Shown here: positions 44,382 to 54,312 of the stretch, piece after piece
How positions within the stretch are numbered: the first letter of the stretch is position 1
Layout of the letters: the number at the start of each line of letters is the position of its first letter
Source of the DNA: Anaerococcus murdochii
GTDB taxonomy: Bacteria; Bacillota; Clostridia; Tissierellales; Peptoniphilaceae
Assembly (NCBI RefSeq): GCF_019957155.1
Contig: NZ_JAIPME010000002.1
Coordinates: forward strand, 620,001 to 684,000
DNA: 64,000 nt
Reading direction: 5' to 3'
Notes under the pieces: generated by a model
Databases searched by the model: none
What the model was told of the DNA's origin: nothing
The model's input: only the letters and a program-made list of their open reading frames with translations
Program-made: the position numbers and the translations under genes

Positions 44382-46460
44382 TTACTCATCGTCTTTTGAT
44401 AAGTCTATAAATCTCTTATTTTCATCTTCTTTTTCAGAATCATTTTCAATTTCGTTTTTATCTGATTTTTCAGTTTCACTTTCATTTTCAACTGGCTTTT
44501 CAGATTCTTCTGATTTTTCAGATTCTTCTTGTGGTTGGTTTTCTTCTTCAGAGTTTTCTAGATTTTTTACATCTACATCTGTATTTTCATCGATTTTTTC
44601 TTCGCTTACCTCTTTATTCTTCTTTCCTTCAAGAATTTCCATAAATTCTTCACCTGTTATGGTTTCTTCTTTTAGGAGATAGGCTGAGATTTCGTGAAGT
44701 TTATCGATGTTTTCCTTTAAGATTTCAATAGCTCTAAAGTGGGCGTCGGCTATGATTTTTGCAACCTTTTGATCAATCTTGTTGCCTGTGCCGTCTGAGA
44801 CTATCATTGCTCTTTGACCGCCTAGGTATCTTCCTTGGATTTGCTCCAATTGCATGAAGTCAAATTCGTCGTCCATACCGTAGATTGTTACCATATTTCT
44901 TGCCATGGCTGTGGCTTTTTCTATATCATTTGACGCACCAGTGGTCTTGGTATTAAAGATTAGCTCTTCTGCCGCCCTACCACCTGCAAAGGTCACGATT
45001 TCATCGATTAACTCTTGCTTGGTCATGATATATTTCTCGTCCTTATCGACTGTCATTGTATATCCTAGGGCACCGCCAGTTCTTGGAACTATGGTTATCT
45101 TTGTAACTGGTGTTTTGTGGGTTTGGATGGCTGCTACTAGGGCGTGGCCAACTTCGTGGTAGGCTATGATTTTCTTTTGGTCATCAGAGATTACCGCATT
45201 TTTCTTTTGCATACCAGCTATTACTGTTTCGATTGATTCCTCAAGGTCTTCTTGGGTTAGCCTATTTCTGCCTTCCCTAACAGCCCTTAGGGCACCTTCG
45301 TTTACAATATTTGCAAGGTCCGCTCCAGATGTTCCTGCAGTTCTCTTGGCTATTTCTTCATAGTCTATGTTTGTTTCTTTTTTAATTCTCTTAGCGTGGA
45401 CTTTTAGGATATCCTCACGGCCCTTTAGGTCAGGAAGTTCGACTTGGACTTGCCTATCAAACCTGCCTGGTCTTGTTAGGGCTGGGTCTAGGATTTCCGG
45501 TCTATTTGTTGCAGCAAGTAATACTACTCCTTCTGCCGCATCGAAACCGTCCATTTCGTTTAGTAATTGGTTTAGGGTTTGTTCACGTTCGTCATTTCCA
45601 GAGTATCCTGACACGTCACGCTTCTTACCAATTGCGTCAATTTCATCTATAAAGACAATACATGGGGCCTTTTCCTTGGCTTGTTTAAATAAATCTCTTA
45701 CCTTAGATGCTCCCATACCAACAAACATTTCCACAAATTCAGATCCTGAAATAGTGAAAAATGGTACCTTGGCTTCGCCAGCAACTGCTTTTGCAAGTAG
45801 GGTCTTACCAGTTCCTGGAGGGCCTACAAGTAGGATTCCCTTTGGAACTCTAGCTCCAATTTCCTTATACTTACCTGGATTGTGGAGGAAGTCAACAATT
45901 TCTGCCAAACTTTCCTTGGCTTCTTCTTGGCCTGCCACGTCTTTGAAGGTTTTACCTGTTTCATTTTCCATGTAGATTTTGGCATTGGATTTACCAAAAT
46001 TCATGAAATCAGAACCGCCTCTGCCACCCATGGTCTTTGATAAAGACCTTGATGCGAAGTAGAAGATTCCGATTAGGAAAATAAATGGAAGGACACTTGT
46101 AAGGAAGAGTGACAAGTATGGATTCATCCTTGTTTCTATTTCCTTGCCGAAAATCAGCTTATCATTGCGTTTTTGAGCTTTCAAAAGCCTTTCTGTAAGG
46201 TCTGTGTCTTCCCAAAGACCTGTTTGGTAGGTCTTTTCTTCCCCTTCAACCTTTGCTTTGAAGGTGTATTTTAAATTGTCCTTATTAACTTCAGTTACTT
46301 GGTCGTTTTCAATCATCTCTACAAACTGGCTGTAGGATACTTCTTTGGCCCCGTCTTGTTGAGCAATAGGGCTAAAGACATATGAAAATATGAAATAAAT
46401 TATTATGGCACCTATCCAATAATAGAGTAGGGGCCTATTTTTTCTTGGTTTTTGGTTCAT
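44382..46460 (-). CDS. ftsH: FtsH membrane AAA+ zinc protease
   Basis: 692 aa. Degrades unassembled membrane proteins and short-lived regulators. Two membrane helices (about 12-31 and 116-136) bracket an extracellular domain. The AAA module has Walker A GPPGTGKT (213-220), Walker B CIVFIDEIDAIG and SRH TRPGRFDRQ. The zinc site is HEVGH (about 434). The C-terminal 80 residues are an acidic, Ser/Glu/Asn-rich disordered tail that ends K-R-F-I-D-L-S-K-D-D-E (682-692), a motif shared with ParA and ParB here. The ATG overlaps marR by 4 nt. Confidence 0.96.
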   Translation of the reverse strand: MNQKPRKNRPLLYYWIGAIIIYFIFSYVFSPIAQQDGAKEVSYSQFVEMIENDQVTEVNKDNLKYTFKAKVEGEEKTYQTGLWEDTDLTERLLKAQKRNDKLIFGKEIETRMNPYLSLFLTSVLPFIFLIGIFYFASRSLSKTMGGRGGSDFMNFGKSNAKIYMENETGKTFKDVAGQEEAKESLAEIVDFLHNPGKYKEIGARVPKGILLVGPPGTGKTLLAKAVAGEAKVPFFTISGSEFVEMFVGMGASKVRDLFKQAKEKAPCIVFIDEIDAIGKKRDVSGYSGNDEREQTLNQLLNEMDGFDAAEGVVLLAATNRPEILDPALTRPGRFDRQVQVELPDLKGREDILKVHAKRIKKETNIDYEEIAKRTAGTSGADLANIVNEGALRAVREGRNRLTQEDLEESIETVIAGMQKKNAVISDDQKKIIAYHEVGHALVAAIQTHKTPVTKITIVPRTGGALGYTMTVDKDEKYIMTKQELIDEIVTFAGGRAAEELIFNTKTTGASNDIEKATAMARNMVTIYGMDDEFDFMQLEQIQGRYLGGQRAMIVSDGTGNKIDQKVAKIIADAHFRAIEILKENIDKLHEISAYLLKEETITGEEFMEILEGKKNKEVSEEKIDENTDVDVKNLENSEEENQPQEESEKSEESEKPVENESETEKSDKNEIENDSEKEDENKRFIDLSKDDE

Positions 46461-46927
46461 ATAGATCTCCTTGATATATATTTATCAAGTAGTATGTCAA
46501 GTTCTCTTAGCTCTTCGACTATTGTTTCTAGGTTCACATCCACAGCGTCATCTGGGAATTCTTCCCTTATCTTGTAGAAATATTCTCCAAGCTCCTTGCT
46601 TGCAGCGATTCCTGTCTCGGTTAGCCTGACATTGACCACTCTTTCATCTTCTTCACTTCTTATCCTATCTACAAAGCCTTTTTTCTCAAGCTTCTTGCAG
46701 ATATTAGAAATATTGCCACCTGTGACCCCTATGGCCTTTCCAAGATTACCTATTGATACGTCCTCATTAGCAGAATAAAGGGCAATTATTATCTTTAGTT
46801 GGAGAGGGGTGAGGTCTAGACTGTTTGCTGTATCTTGGAGCAACAAGTCTATTTTATGTGATATTTCCCTAATCATTGAGAATATAGTATTGTTAAATTC
46901 AAAAAAGTTTATGTGTTTATCTGGCAT
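46457..46927 (-). CDS. MarR-family regulator upstream of ftsH
   Basis: 156 aa. Winged-helix repressor: long dimer helices at both ends and the DNA-binding core LTPLQLKIIIALYSANEDVSIGNLGKAIGVTGGNISNICKKLEKKGFVDRIRSEEDERVVNVRLTETG, with the MarR wing D-E-R. AGGAGG gives the start. Co-transcribed with ftsH through a 4-nt overlap, so it may regulate itself and ftsH. Effector unknown. Confidence 0.88.
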   Translation of the reverse strand: MPDKHINFFEFNNTIFSMIREISHKIDLLLQDTANSLDLTPLQLKIIIALYSANEDVSIGNLGKAIGVTGGNISNICKKLEKKGFVDRIRSEEDERVVNVRLTETGIAASKELGEYFYKIREEFPDDAVDVNLETIVEELRELDILLDKYISRRSI

Positions 46928-46949
46928 AGCTACCTCCTATATACTAATT

Positions 46950-46977
46950 ATTTTACATATCTTAAATTTTATGTCAA
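46950..46977 (-). promoter_or_regulatory. Promoter of marR-ftsH
   Basis: Reverse strand TTGACA (46972-46977), 16-bp spacer, TAAAAT (46950-46955). Confidence 0.7.
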
Positions 46978-47013
46978 TATAAAAAGCTATATTTTACACC
47001 TATTATATATTTA

Positions 47014-47874
47014 TCAATTTTTACTAGCGAGATAAGACGCTGCCTTAAGGGCTGCAACCTGGCCCTCGCCGACAGCTTTCATGATTTGATAAGGCTTGCC
47101 AGTGATGTCTCCAGCCGCAAAAAGCCCCTTGATAGATGTGGATGTATCCTTATTTGTAAAGATATGATTATCTTCCATTTTTATACCCGGCACTAATCTT
47201 TCTGCCTTTGACGAATCTTTTTCTATAAAAAATCCATCAGCAAGGATTTCTTTTCCAGATTTAAAGATGAGTTTCTCTGCCCTGTCAGTCCCCTCAAAGC
47301 CAAGAGGAATCTCTCCTTCGATTAAATCTATGCCTTCATTTAAAGAAACTTCCTTACCTGTCATATTTACAAAAACAAGACTTCCCACAATCTCTGAAGT
47401 GAAATTTGCTTCTGCTACAGATTCATCATTATAACCGATAACCACGACTTTCTTTCCCCTATAAAGGGCTGAATCGCAAGTCGCACAGTAATTTACACCC
47501 TTGGCAAAAAACTTTTCTTCATTGGCCAAATCTTTTTTAAGCTCAATGCCACTTGCCATTATGACAGCCCTTGCTTCTACCATTTGACTTTCATTTTCAA
47601 TTTCAATAGCAAAATAAGATCCCATGGCATAGATAGTTTTAACCTTCCTGGTATCTCTTTTGATTTCAAAATCTTTTAGGGAATCCTTAAAAGCCTGGTT
47701 TAGGTCAGCTCCAGTAACATCAGAAAAGCCCAGATAGTTCGAGATTTTCTTAGTTTTAACTAGCTTTTCAGAATCTTTCCCAAAAAGAATTACCGATTTA
47801 TTCCTTATTTTTGAATTTAAAGCGGCGCTAAGTCCTGCTGGACCCGCGCCGATTATTGCAATGTCATAGGTCAT
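47014..47874 (-). CDS. trxB: Thioredoxin-reductase-like flavoprotein lacking the usual NADPH motifs
   Basis: 286 aa, about 25 shorter than standard TrxB. The FAD motif GAGPAGLSAALN (9-20), redox pair CATC (130-133) and the C-terminal GLFAAGDITGKPYQIMKAVGEGQVAALKA are intact. In the second dinucleotide domain the expected GGGxSAxEEA is replaced by GYNDESVAEA (147-156), and the basic HRR-type NADPH-phosphate site is absent (LVFVNMTGKEV). This pattern matches ferredoxin-dependent flavin thioredoxin reductases (FFTR) of clostridia, so the electron donor may be ferredoxin. Overlaps trxA by one base, so trxA is its likely partner. Confidence 0.85.
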   Translation of the reverse strand: MTYDIAIIGAGPAGLSAALNSKIRNKSVILFGKDSEKLVKTKKISNYLGFSDVTGADLNQAFKDSLKDFEIKRDTRKVKTIYAMGSYFAIEIENESQMVEARAVIMASGIELKKDLANEEKFFAKGVNYCATCDSALYRGKKVVVIGYNDESVAEANFTSEIVGSLVFVNMTGKEVSLNEGIDLIEGEIPLGFEGTDRAEKLIFKSGKEILADGFFIEKDSSKAERLVPGIKMEDNHIFTNKDTSTSIKGLFAAGDITGKPYQIMKAVGEGQVAALKAASYLASKN

Positions 47875-48182
47875 TATATGAATTTTGCCATTTCCTCTTT
47901 GAGGTTTTCTTTTGGGTGGAAGCCGATTAGGTTGCCCTTTAAAACCCCATCTTTAAATATTAATAAAGAAGGAACTGCGTTTATATTGTATTGGGCTGCG
48001 ATTTCGTTTGACTCATCCACATCCACTGTGTAGATGTCATAGTCAACTTCTCCTGCTAATTCTTCAAGGATTGGCGCTTGCATCTTGCATGGACCACACC
48101 AAGTTGCAGAAAAATCTACAAGGCAAAGTCCTGTGCCATTTTCTACCTTTTCTCTAAATTCAAATGTATCTAATTTTTGCAT
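47874..48182 (-). CDS. trxA: Thioredoxin
   Basis: 102 aa, normal length. Active site FSATWCGPCKMQAP with Cys 29 and Cys 32; cis-Pro in NAVPSLLIFKDG. Reduces cytosolic disulfides, including those of NrdA. AAAGGAG precedes the ATG. It lies between the PII-like gene and the reductase in one direction. Confidence 0.97.
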   Translation of the reverse strand: MQKLDTFEFREKVENGTGLCLVDFSATWCGPCKMQAPILEELAGEVDYDIYTVDVDESNEIAAQYNINAVPSLLIFKDGVLKGNLIGFHPKENLKEEMAKFI

Positions 48183-48199
48183 ATAAGCTCCTTTATTTC

Positions 48200-48796
48200 T
48201 TAATTATTCTGTTCTACCAGACCAGCTACGTGGTTAACTGGTAGTGAATATATTATACCCTTTCCTTGGCTTCTCAAATCCATTTGGTCATAAATTTCCT
48301 TTTGAATTTTTTCTGCCATGTCTTTTTTAACAAGCATGATTACCAAATCTTTTTCTGGTTCTATGTTCATTGACAAGAACAACTTGCTTTTGACTGCTTC
48401 TCCTGAACCCCTGCCGTGGATTACTGTAGCTCCCCTAGCTCCGTTTTCTTGGGCTATGTGGATGGCTTTTTGGCCTTGGTGTCTGCCGACAATTACATAT
48501 AAACAAACATATTCCATATTATTTTCTCCCTCTAATGATGTCGAAAATGCCACAGCTGAATTGACCGCTTGTAGCTTTTCAGATATTTCTCCTATTATTT
48601 TCTTTACAGACTCTTCTTCTATAAGGGCTGTAACTATTTCCTTTTTTGTCTTATCTATGGCAAGGGCTGATAAAATCTCGCTTGGCGCAGAGCCTTCGCC
48701 ATAAAAACATCCAATGGCACTAGCCCCGTTGTCCTTTAAGATATTCATAAATTTAGATCCCTTACCCCTTGGTAAGATTATTCTTAATAATTGCAT
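48200..48796 (-). CDS. Tandem PII-like protein next to the DUF1538 gene
   Basis: 198 aa. Two PII-like (GlnB-fold) domains are suggested: about 1-85 (LLRIILPRGKGSKFMNILKDNGASAIG) and 92-190 (EYVCLYVIVGRHQGQKAIHIAQENGARGATVIHGRGSG). PII-like proteins bind nucleotides or small ligands and control transporters. Its ATG overlaps the stop of the DUF1538 gene by one base, so it was built as that transporter's partner. The transporter is broken upstream, so its present job is uncertain. Confidence 0.75.
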   Translation of the reverse strand: MQLLRIILPRGKGSKFMNILKDNGASAIGCFYGEGSAPSEILSALAIDKTKKEIVTALIEEESVKKIIGEISEKLQAVNSAVAFSTSLEGENNMEYVCLYVIVGRHQGQKAIHIAQENGARGATVIHGRGSGEAVKSKLFLSMNIEPEKDLVIMLVKKDMAEKIQKEIYDQMDLRSQGKGIIYSLPVNHVAGLVEQNN

Positions 48797-50219
48797 TATC
48801 TCGCTCCCTTATACAAATTGCCCATTATCATAATGGTTAAAACTGGCATCATGGCTACAAAGGAGATTACTCCAAAGCCGTCGGCAATATTACCTGCAAC
48901 TCCTTGGCAAAATGCCAAAATGAAAGTCGCTGTCATAGGTCCTGATGCTACTCCTCCCGAGTCAAAGGCTATACCAACAAAGATTTGATCAACCCTCCTT
49001 GATAGGATGAGTGAGATTAAAAATCCTGGCACAATTAGCATCCAAAGGGCAAAACCTTCGATCCTTATCCTGAAAATTGCAAGCATAACTGCAAAGGCAA
49101 CCCCGATTGATAGGGCTATTAGGATGTTTTTTCTAGAAATAGAACCACCTGTGACGTCTTCTACCTGTTCGGATAAGACGGCCACCGCTGGTTCTGCTAA
49201 AACAACCAAAAGTCCTAGGACAAAACCAATTAATGGCAAGAATTTGCTATGAGATAAGCCTTCTCCCATAACCCTAGCAAGGTCCATAAAACCACCCTCA
49301 ACGCTGGTTAAGAAAAGTATTAGGCCAAGATAGGTATAAACAAGTCCCAAGCTGATTGACTTTAATTCGTCTTTTTCTATCTTAAAATACAAATAGTTCA
49401 TTATATAAAATACCAAAGCGATTGGCACTATTGCAAAAGTGGAATTGATAATGCCTGACATTAGTGGAGTGTGGGCCGCATGATCTGCTAGAATTTCTCC
49501 GCCGCCGCCTGAAAATAGACTCATCAAAAGGCCTGCAAGTATTGGGCCTGTTGAGGCAAGTCCAACAAGGCCAAAGGAATCATCCTCGCTTTTTTCTCCC
49601 TTTAAGTTGGCAACACCAAGACCAAGGGCGATTATAAATGGAGTTGTCATGGCACCTGTGGTTGCACCTGAGGCATCAAAGGCTATGGCGTGGCCCATTT
49701 CTTCTGTAAAAATCATTAGGATAAAAACTATCCCATAGATTAAGCACATCATTGTTGATAGGCTAATATCCTTAAATACCCTATAAAGGCAAAAAGAAAT
49801 CATTATTCCCACTCCAAGGGAGATAATCATTACTATGACCTAGGCAGGGATTCCTATGGCGGTTATGACTTCTCCTGCAAGTATTAAAAGGTCTGGCTCT
49901 GCGATTGATATAGTAAAACCAATAAAAACTCCAAAAACAATTACCTTTATAATCCTATCAAATCTTGCAAGAAATTCTCCCATAATTGAGCCAATTTCTG
50001 ATACTGATATTTCTACACCTGTTAGAAACACCCCGAGACCAAGGATTACTCCAACGCATCCCAAAAAGAAATTAACTAAGAGTCTACTTTCTACCCCTAC
50101 AAAAAATTCAAAATCACAACTAGGATGGCTATGGGCACTACTGATTTGGAGGTGTTTTTTATTTCATCTATAAATATAAGACTGACCTTCTTTCTTAGAA
50201 TTTTATAAAAAAAGAGCAA
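48796..50219 (-). pseudogene. DUF1538 membrane transporter, broken by a frameshift and an in-frame TAG
   Basis: Reading the reverse strand from about 50219 gives a DUF1538-like N-terminus (IDEIKNTSKSVVPIAILVV) with no ATG or clear start. The frame is lost in a T run near 50101-50106, continues in another frame (GCVGVILGLGVFLTGVEISVSEIG ... SIAEPDLLILAGEV), and then meets TAG at 49840-49842. After that the same frame runs 344 codons more (MIISLGVGIMISF ... EEMGHAIAFDASGATTGAM ... GGVASGPMTATFIL) to 48796. The intact protein would be about 470 aa with two DUF1538 repeats and about 14 helices. Two lesions and a missing start argue for a decayed gene. The 344-aa remainder from ATG 49830 has only a weak ribosome site. 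Confidence 0.75.
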
Positions 50220-50236
50220 CCTAATAGATTGCCCTT
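50205..50236 (-). terminator. Terminator of pta
   Basis: Reverse strand AGGGCAA (50229-50235) pairs with TTGCTCT (50213-50219), followed by a T run (A at 50205-50213 on the plus strand). Confidence 0.75.
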
Positions 50237-50248
50237 AAGTTCTTATTT

Positions 50249-51271
50249 TTATTTATTAGCTGCTGCTTCAGCTGCTTCTCTTGCTCTTTCGGCTGCTTGC
50301 ATAGCTGTAATTATAGCTATTTCATACACATCTTGTGCTGAACAACCTCTTGAAAGGTCGTTAACAGGTGCGTTAAGTCCTTGGAGTATTGGTCCTAGGG
50401 CCTTATAACCACCAAGTCTTTGAGCTATCTTATAGCCGATATTGCCTGCTTGTAGGTCTGGGAAGATAAATACGTTACACTTACCAGCCACGTCAGATTG
50501 TGGAGCTTTATTTTTAGCTGTTTCAGGATCAATGGCTGCGTCAAATTGGATTTCACCAACGATTTTAATTTCTGGATTTATTTCTTTAGCAATTGATGTT
50601 GCTCTTGCAACCTTTGTTGCGAGATCGTGGTGGGCGGAACCAAAGGTTGAGAATGATAGCATTGCCACATATGGGTCAAGACCAAAAGTCTTTGCTGTAT
50701 GAGCTGTTTCTACTGCTACTTCTGCAAGTTCGTCCGCTTCTAGAGTGATGTTTACTGCTGTATCGGCAAATACTAGTTGTTCTCCATCTGGTCCTAGCAT
50801 TACCATTACACCAGAAACTCTCTTCCTGCCTGGAATTGTTCTAATAATTTGTAGGGCTGGTCTAATTGTGTCTGCTGTTGTATGGATAGCACCTGATACA
50901 AGTCCGTCTGCGTATCCAAGTTTTACTAGCATAACGCCAAAGTAGTTTAGATCCCTTCTTAGGATAAATTCTGCTTCTTCTCTATCGATTTTGCCTTTTC
51001 TAATTTCTGTAAAGGCATCAACCATTTCATCAAATTTTTCATATGTTTCTGGATTTAAAATCTTGATATTTGATATACTTTTGCCTAGTTTGTCTGCTGT
51101 TTTTTGGATTTCTCCTTGGTCACCTAATACAAGTGGGCTTATTAGTCCTTCTTCTTGGTGCTTGATAGCAGCCTCTAGTACTCTTGAGTCACTACCTTCT
51201 GGTAAGACTATGGTAAGGTTTTTTCCTTTTATAGTATTAATAGCTTGTTCTAGAATTCCAATGTTTGCCAT
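50249..51271 (-). CDS. pta: Phosphate acetyltransferase
   Basis: 340 aa. Converts acetyl-CoA and phosphate to acetyl-phosphate, the step before ATP formation by acetate kinase. Family signatures: VLPEGSDSRVLEAA (near residue 20), YFGVMLVKLGYADGLVSGAIHTTADTIRPALQII (substrate site), NVFIFPDLQAGNIGYKIAQRLGG and GPILQGLNAPVNDLSRGCS. Single-gene unit with own terminator; no ackA in the window. Confidence 0.96.
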   Translation of the reverse strand: MANIGILEQAINTIKGKNLTIVLPEGSDSRVLEAAIKHQEEGLISPLVLGDQGEIQKTADKLGKSISNIKILNPETYEKFDEMVDAFTEIRKGKIDREEAEFILRRDLNYFGVMLVKLGYADGLVSGAIHTTADTIRPALQIIRTIPGRKRVSGVMVMLGPDGEQLVFADTAVNITLEADELAEVAVETAHTAKTFGLDPYVAMLSFSTFGSAHHDLATKVARATSIAKEINPEIKIVGEIQFDAAIDPETAKNKAPQSDVAGKCNVFIFPDLQAGNIGYKIAQRLGGYKALGPILQGLNAPVNDLSRGCSAQDVYEIAIITAMQAAERAREAAEAAANK

Positions 51272-51352
51272 TAAATCCTCCTTGTTTTTTACTACTTTTA
51301 TTATATTGTTTTCTATTTATAACGCTAGTTTTTTTGCAAATTTTTTGCAATT

Positions 51353-51826
51353 TTATCTTTTAGCTTTATTGAGGGCCTGGTTTTCTGGTTCAGATAATTC
51401 TTCCTTTGCAGATCCATTTGCAATTTCTTTTAGGTAAACATTAGCCCCATCAGCACCATAAATGCTTGTTAAGATAATTCCATTGTGGAAATTATCTAGC
51501 ATGCAAAGAGCGAAGGATAATTCACGAGATTGGCCTTCAAAGGCATCAAAATGAACAACTGCCATATTTGATACAGCCCCCATAGTTGTATCTTTAGCGT
51601 CAGCCGCAGTCCTATTTATATTTCTAAGCTCCTTGTATGAGGATTCAATTTGGTCATTTAAATTATTTAATAATTCTTCAATATTCACATCTGGGTCGTT
51701 TCCTCTTAAGAGGTGGTCGTATCTTTGTTTTTGTCTACGAGTCCTATCTTGGAGTCCTTTTAGCATTGCAAATTGCAAGATTACAATTAAAGCCAAAAGA
51801 CCCATTCCTACATATATTCCTGTCAA
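51353..51826 (-). CDS. DUF4446 membrane-anchored protein of the par cluster
   Basis: 157 aa. One N-terminal membrane helix (about 4-22), a coiled-coil stretch (NIEELLNNLNDQIESSYKELRNINR), and a small cytosolic domain with NMAVVHFDAFEGQSRELSFALCMLDNFHNGIILTSIY, the hallmark of DUF4446 (PF14584). In clostridia this family regularly sits beside parA/parB, as here. Function unknown; the constant neighbourhood hints at a link to chromosome or envelope organisation. Overlaps the cyclodeaminase gene by 4 nt. Confidence 0.88.
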   Translation of the reverse strand: MTGIYVGMGLLALIVILQFAMLKGLQDRTRRQKQRYDHLLRGNDPDVNIEELLNNLNDQIESSYKELRNINRTAADAKDTTMGAVSNMAVVHFDAFEGQSRELSFALCMLDNFHNGIILTSIYGADGANVYLKEIANGSAKEELSEPENQALNKAKR

Positions 51827-52386
51827 GCTTTCCTTCTTTCTATAATATTTCTATTATTTTGATATAATTTGTAAGCCTCTTTTAAGGCTTGATCTAGATC
51901 ATACTTATAAGACACACCATCGAGGTTTGCCTTTATAGTTGGTACTGTAGCCTTCATTGCATTATAGAGAATCTCATTTGCTATTTCTCCGTCAGCTAGG
52001 GTTGAGGCTTTTCCATGTTCTAGGTAAAAGGCAAGAATTTCAAGTGCCTTACTTGCTAGAGTATTAAGTCTCACCTGAGGTCTTGCCGCGTCAATATAAA
52101 ATTTATCGTCGATTGGTTCCTTCTTTTTGTATTGGTCAATCAAAAGATTTGCGTAGTAAATATCTTCATCAGCGCATTTTACCAAAAGGTCCGAAATTTC
52201 TTCCATAGTCTTGCGATTTTCTCTGGCTTCTTCTTTTAGATTTCCCCAGTCGTTTCTTTCCATCATAAGCCCTAAGTTTAAGGCAAGATTTGCACTTAGG
52301 ATTACAATGGCTCCGCCACCTGGTTTGGCGTTTACCTTTCTAGTTTCCTCTATTAATTCTCCTACCTTAAGGTCGTTAATCTTCAT
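51823..52386 (-). CDS. Cyclodeaminase/cyclohydrolase family protein (FTCD C-terminal type)
   Basis: 187 aa. All-helical PF04961 domain: VNAKPGGGAIVILSANLALNLGLMM is the conserved folate-binding start, followed by ADEDIYYANLLIDQYKKK and ARPQVRLNTLASKALEIL. Related enzymes deaminate formimino-THF or hydrolyse methenyl-THF. It overlaps parB by 11 nt and DUF4446 by 4 nt, so it belongs to the par transcript although its role there is unclear. Confidence 0.85.
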   Translation of the reverse strand: MKINDLKVGELIEETRKVNAKPGGGAIVILSANLALNLGLMMERNDWGNLKEEARENRKTMEEISDLLVKCADEDIYYANLLIDQYKKKEPIDDKFYIDAARPQVRLNTLASKALEILAFYLEHGKASTLADGEIANEILYNAMKATVPTIKANLDGVSYKYDLDQALKEAYKLYQNNRNIIERRKA

Positions 52387-53356
52387 AGGAAATCCTGTCG
52401 TAAATTTTTTCTATATCTTCTATAGAATAGCAATCGATAACCACTTTATAGGCATCCTTGGATCTTTCGATGGCAACTTTTGTTGCTAGTTTATCCATGA
52501 ATTTCTCCTCAAAATCGTCAAATAAAAGTGAGTCCAGGTTTGGAAGTTTTTCACTTTTTTCCTTCTTCTCTTCTTTTTTTGTTCCTATTTCTTTTTTGCC
52601 AGATAAATCTATAAAGTTTCTGCGAGGAGTATCTTTTTCTTCTCTAGAAATTTTCTCTACATCACGGACAACCGCCTTCTTATTTATATAATCATCAAGG
52701 GCCTGAGCTCTTTTATCTACGTCGCTTAAAGATAAGAGGCTTCTTGCCTGTGATGGGGAGATAGTTCCCTGGCTTAAGGAAGATTTTTCATCCTCATTTA
52801 ATTTTAATAACCTAATTGTATTTGCAATATAGGAGCGAGACTTGCCCATTTTTTTGGCAATCTCATCTTGGGTTAGGCCGAATGAGTCTGAAAGTTTTTT
52901 GTAGGCAAAGGCTTCTTCGATGGCTGAGAGGTCTTCTCTTTGGACATTTTCTATCAAAGATAAAACTTCAATATCTTTTTCTTCATAGTCTTTCACAATG
53001 GCGTCTATACTTTGAAGACCATTTCTTAAGCTCGCCCTGTACCTTCTTTCACCAGCTAGAATTTCGTAATAATCATCAACCTTAGTAACTGTAATCGGAT
53101 TTAAAAGGCCGTATTCCTTAATAGAAAGTGCCAAGTCTTCTAGGGATTTTTCATCAAAATCTGTTCTTGGTTGACCTTGTCTAGGCCTAACTTTATCAAT
53201 TGGCAAACTTTGAATTTTTGCAAAATCTAAAATTTCTTCTTTTTCTTCTGGCCTTTCTTCTTTTGAAATCTTCTGAGCCTCTTCTTGTTTTATTTCTTCT
53301 TTAACATCTGGTATTAGAGAACTAAGGCCCCTGCCAAGTGATCTTCTGTTGGTCAT
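52376..53356 (-). CDS. parB: Chromosome partition protein ParB (Spo0J)
   Basis: 326 aa, 30-40 longer than usual. CTP-dependent clamp that loads at parS. N-terminal ParA-activating patch RRSLGRGLSSLIPD (4-17), Glu/Lys linker, catalytic CTPase motifs IRPRQGQPRTDF-like VRPRQGQPR (57-64) and GERRYRAS (102-109), ENVQREDL (137-143), HTH with LTQDEIAKKMGKSRSYIANTIRLL (161-184) and SPSQARSLLSL (200-210), then a long charged linker with R-R-N-F-I-D-L-S (245-252), and the C-terminal dimer domain (about 285-326). parS-like sites lie nearby. Confidence 0.95.
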   Translation of the reverse strand: MTNRRSLGRGLSSLIPDVKEEIKQEEAQKISKEERPEEKEEILDFAKIQSLPIDKVRPRQGQPRTDFDEKSLEDLALSIKEYGLLNPITVTKVDDYYEILAGERRYRASLRNGLQSIDAIVKDYEEKDIEVLSLIENVQREDLSAIEEAFAYKKLSDSFGLTQDEIAKKMGKSRSYIANTIRLLKLNEDEKSSLSQGTISPSQARSLLSLSDVDKRAQALDDYINKKAVVRDVEKISREEKDTPRRNFIDLSGKKEIGTKKEEKKEKSEKLPNLDSLLFDDFEEKFMDKLATKVAIERSKDAYKVVIDCYSIEDIEKIYDRISYED

Positions 53357-53364
53357 AAATCCTC

Positions 53365-54289
<925 letters not shown>

Positions 54290-54312
<23 letters not shown>

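Noticed and set aside
49840..49842. Pyrrolysine read-through of the TAG in the DUF1538 gene
   Set aside because: No pyl genes are in the window, DUF1538 is not a known Pyl protein, and the gene also has a frameshift and no start.
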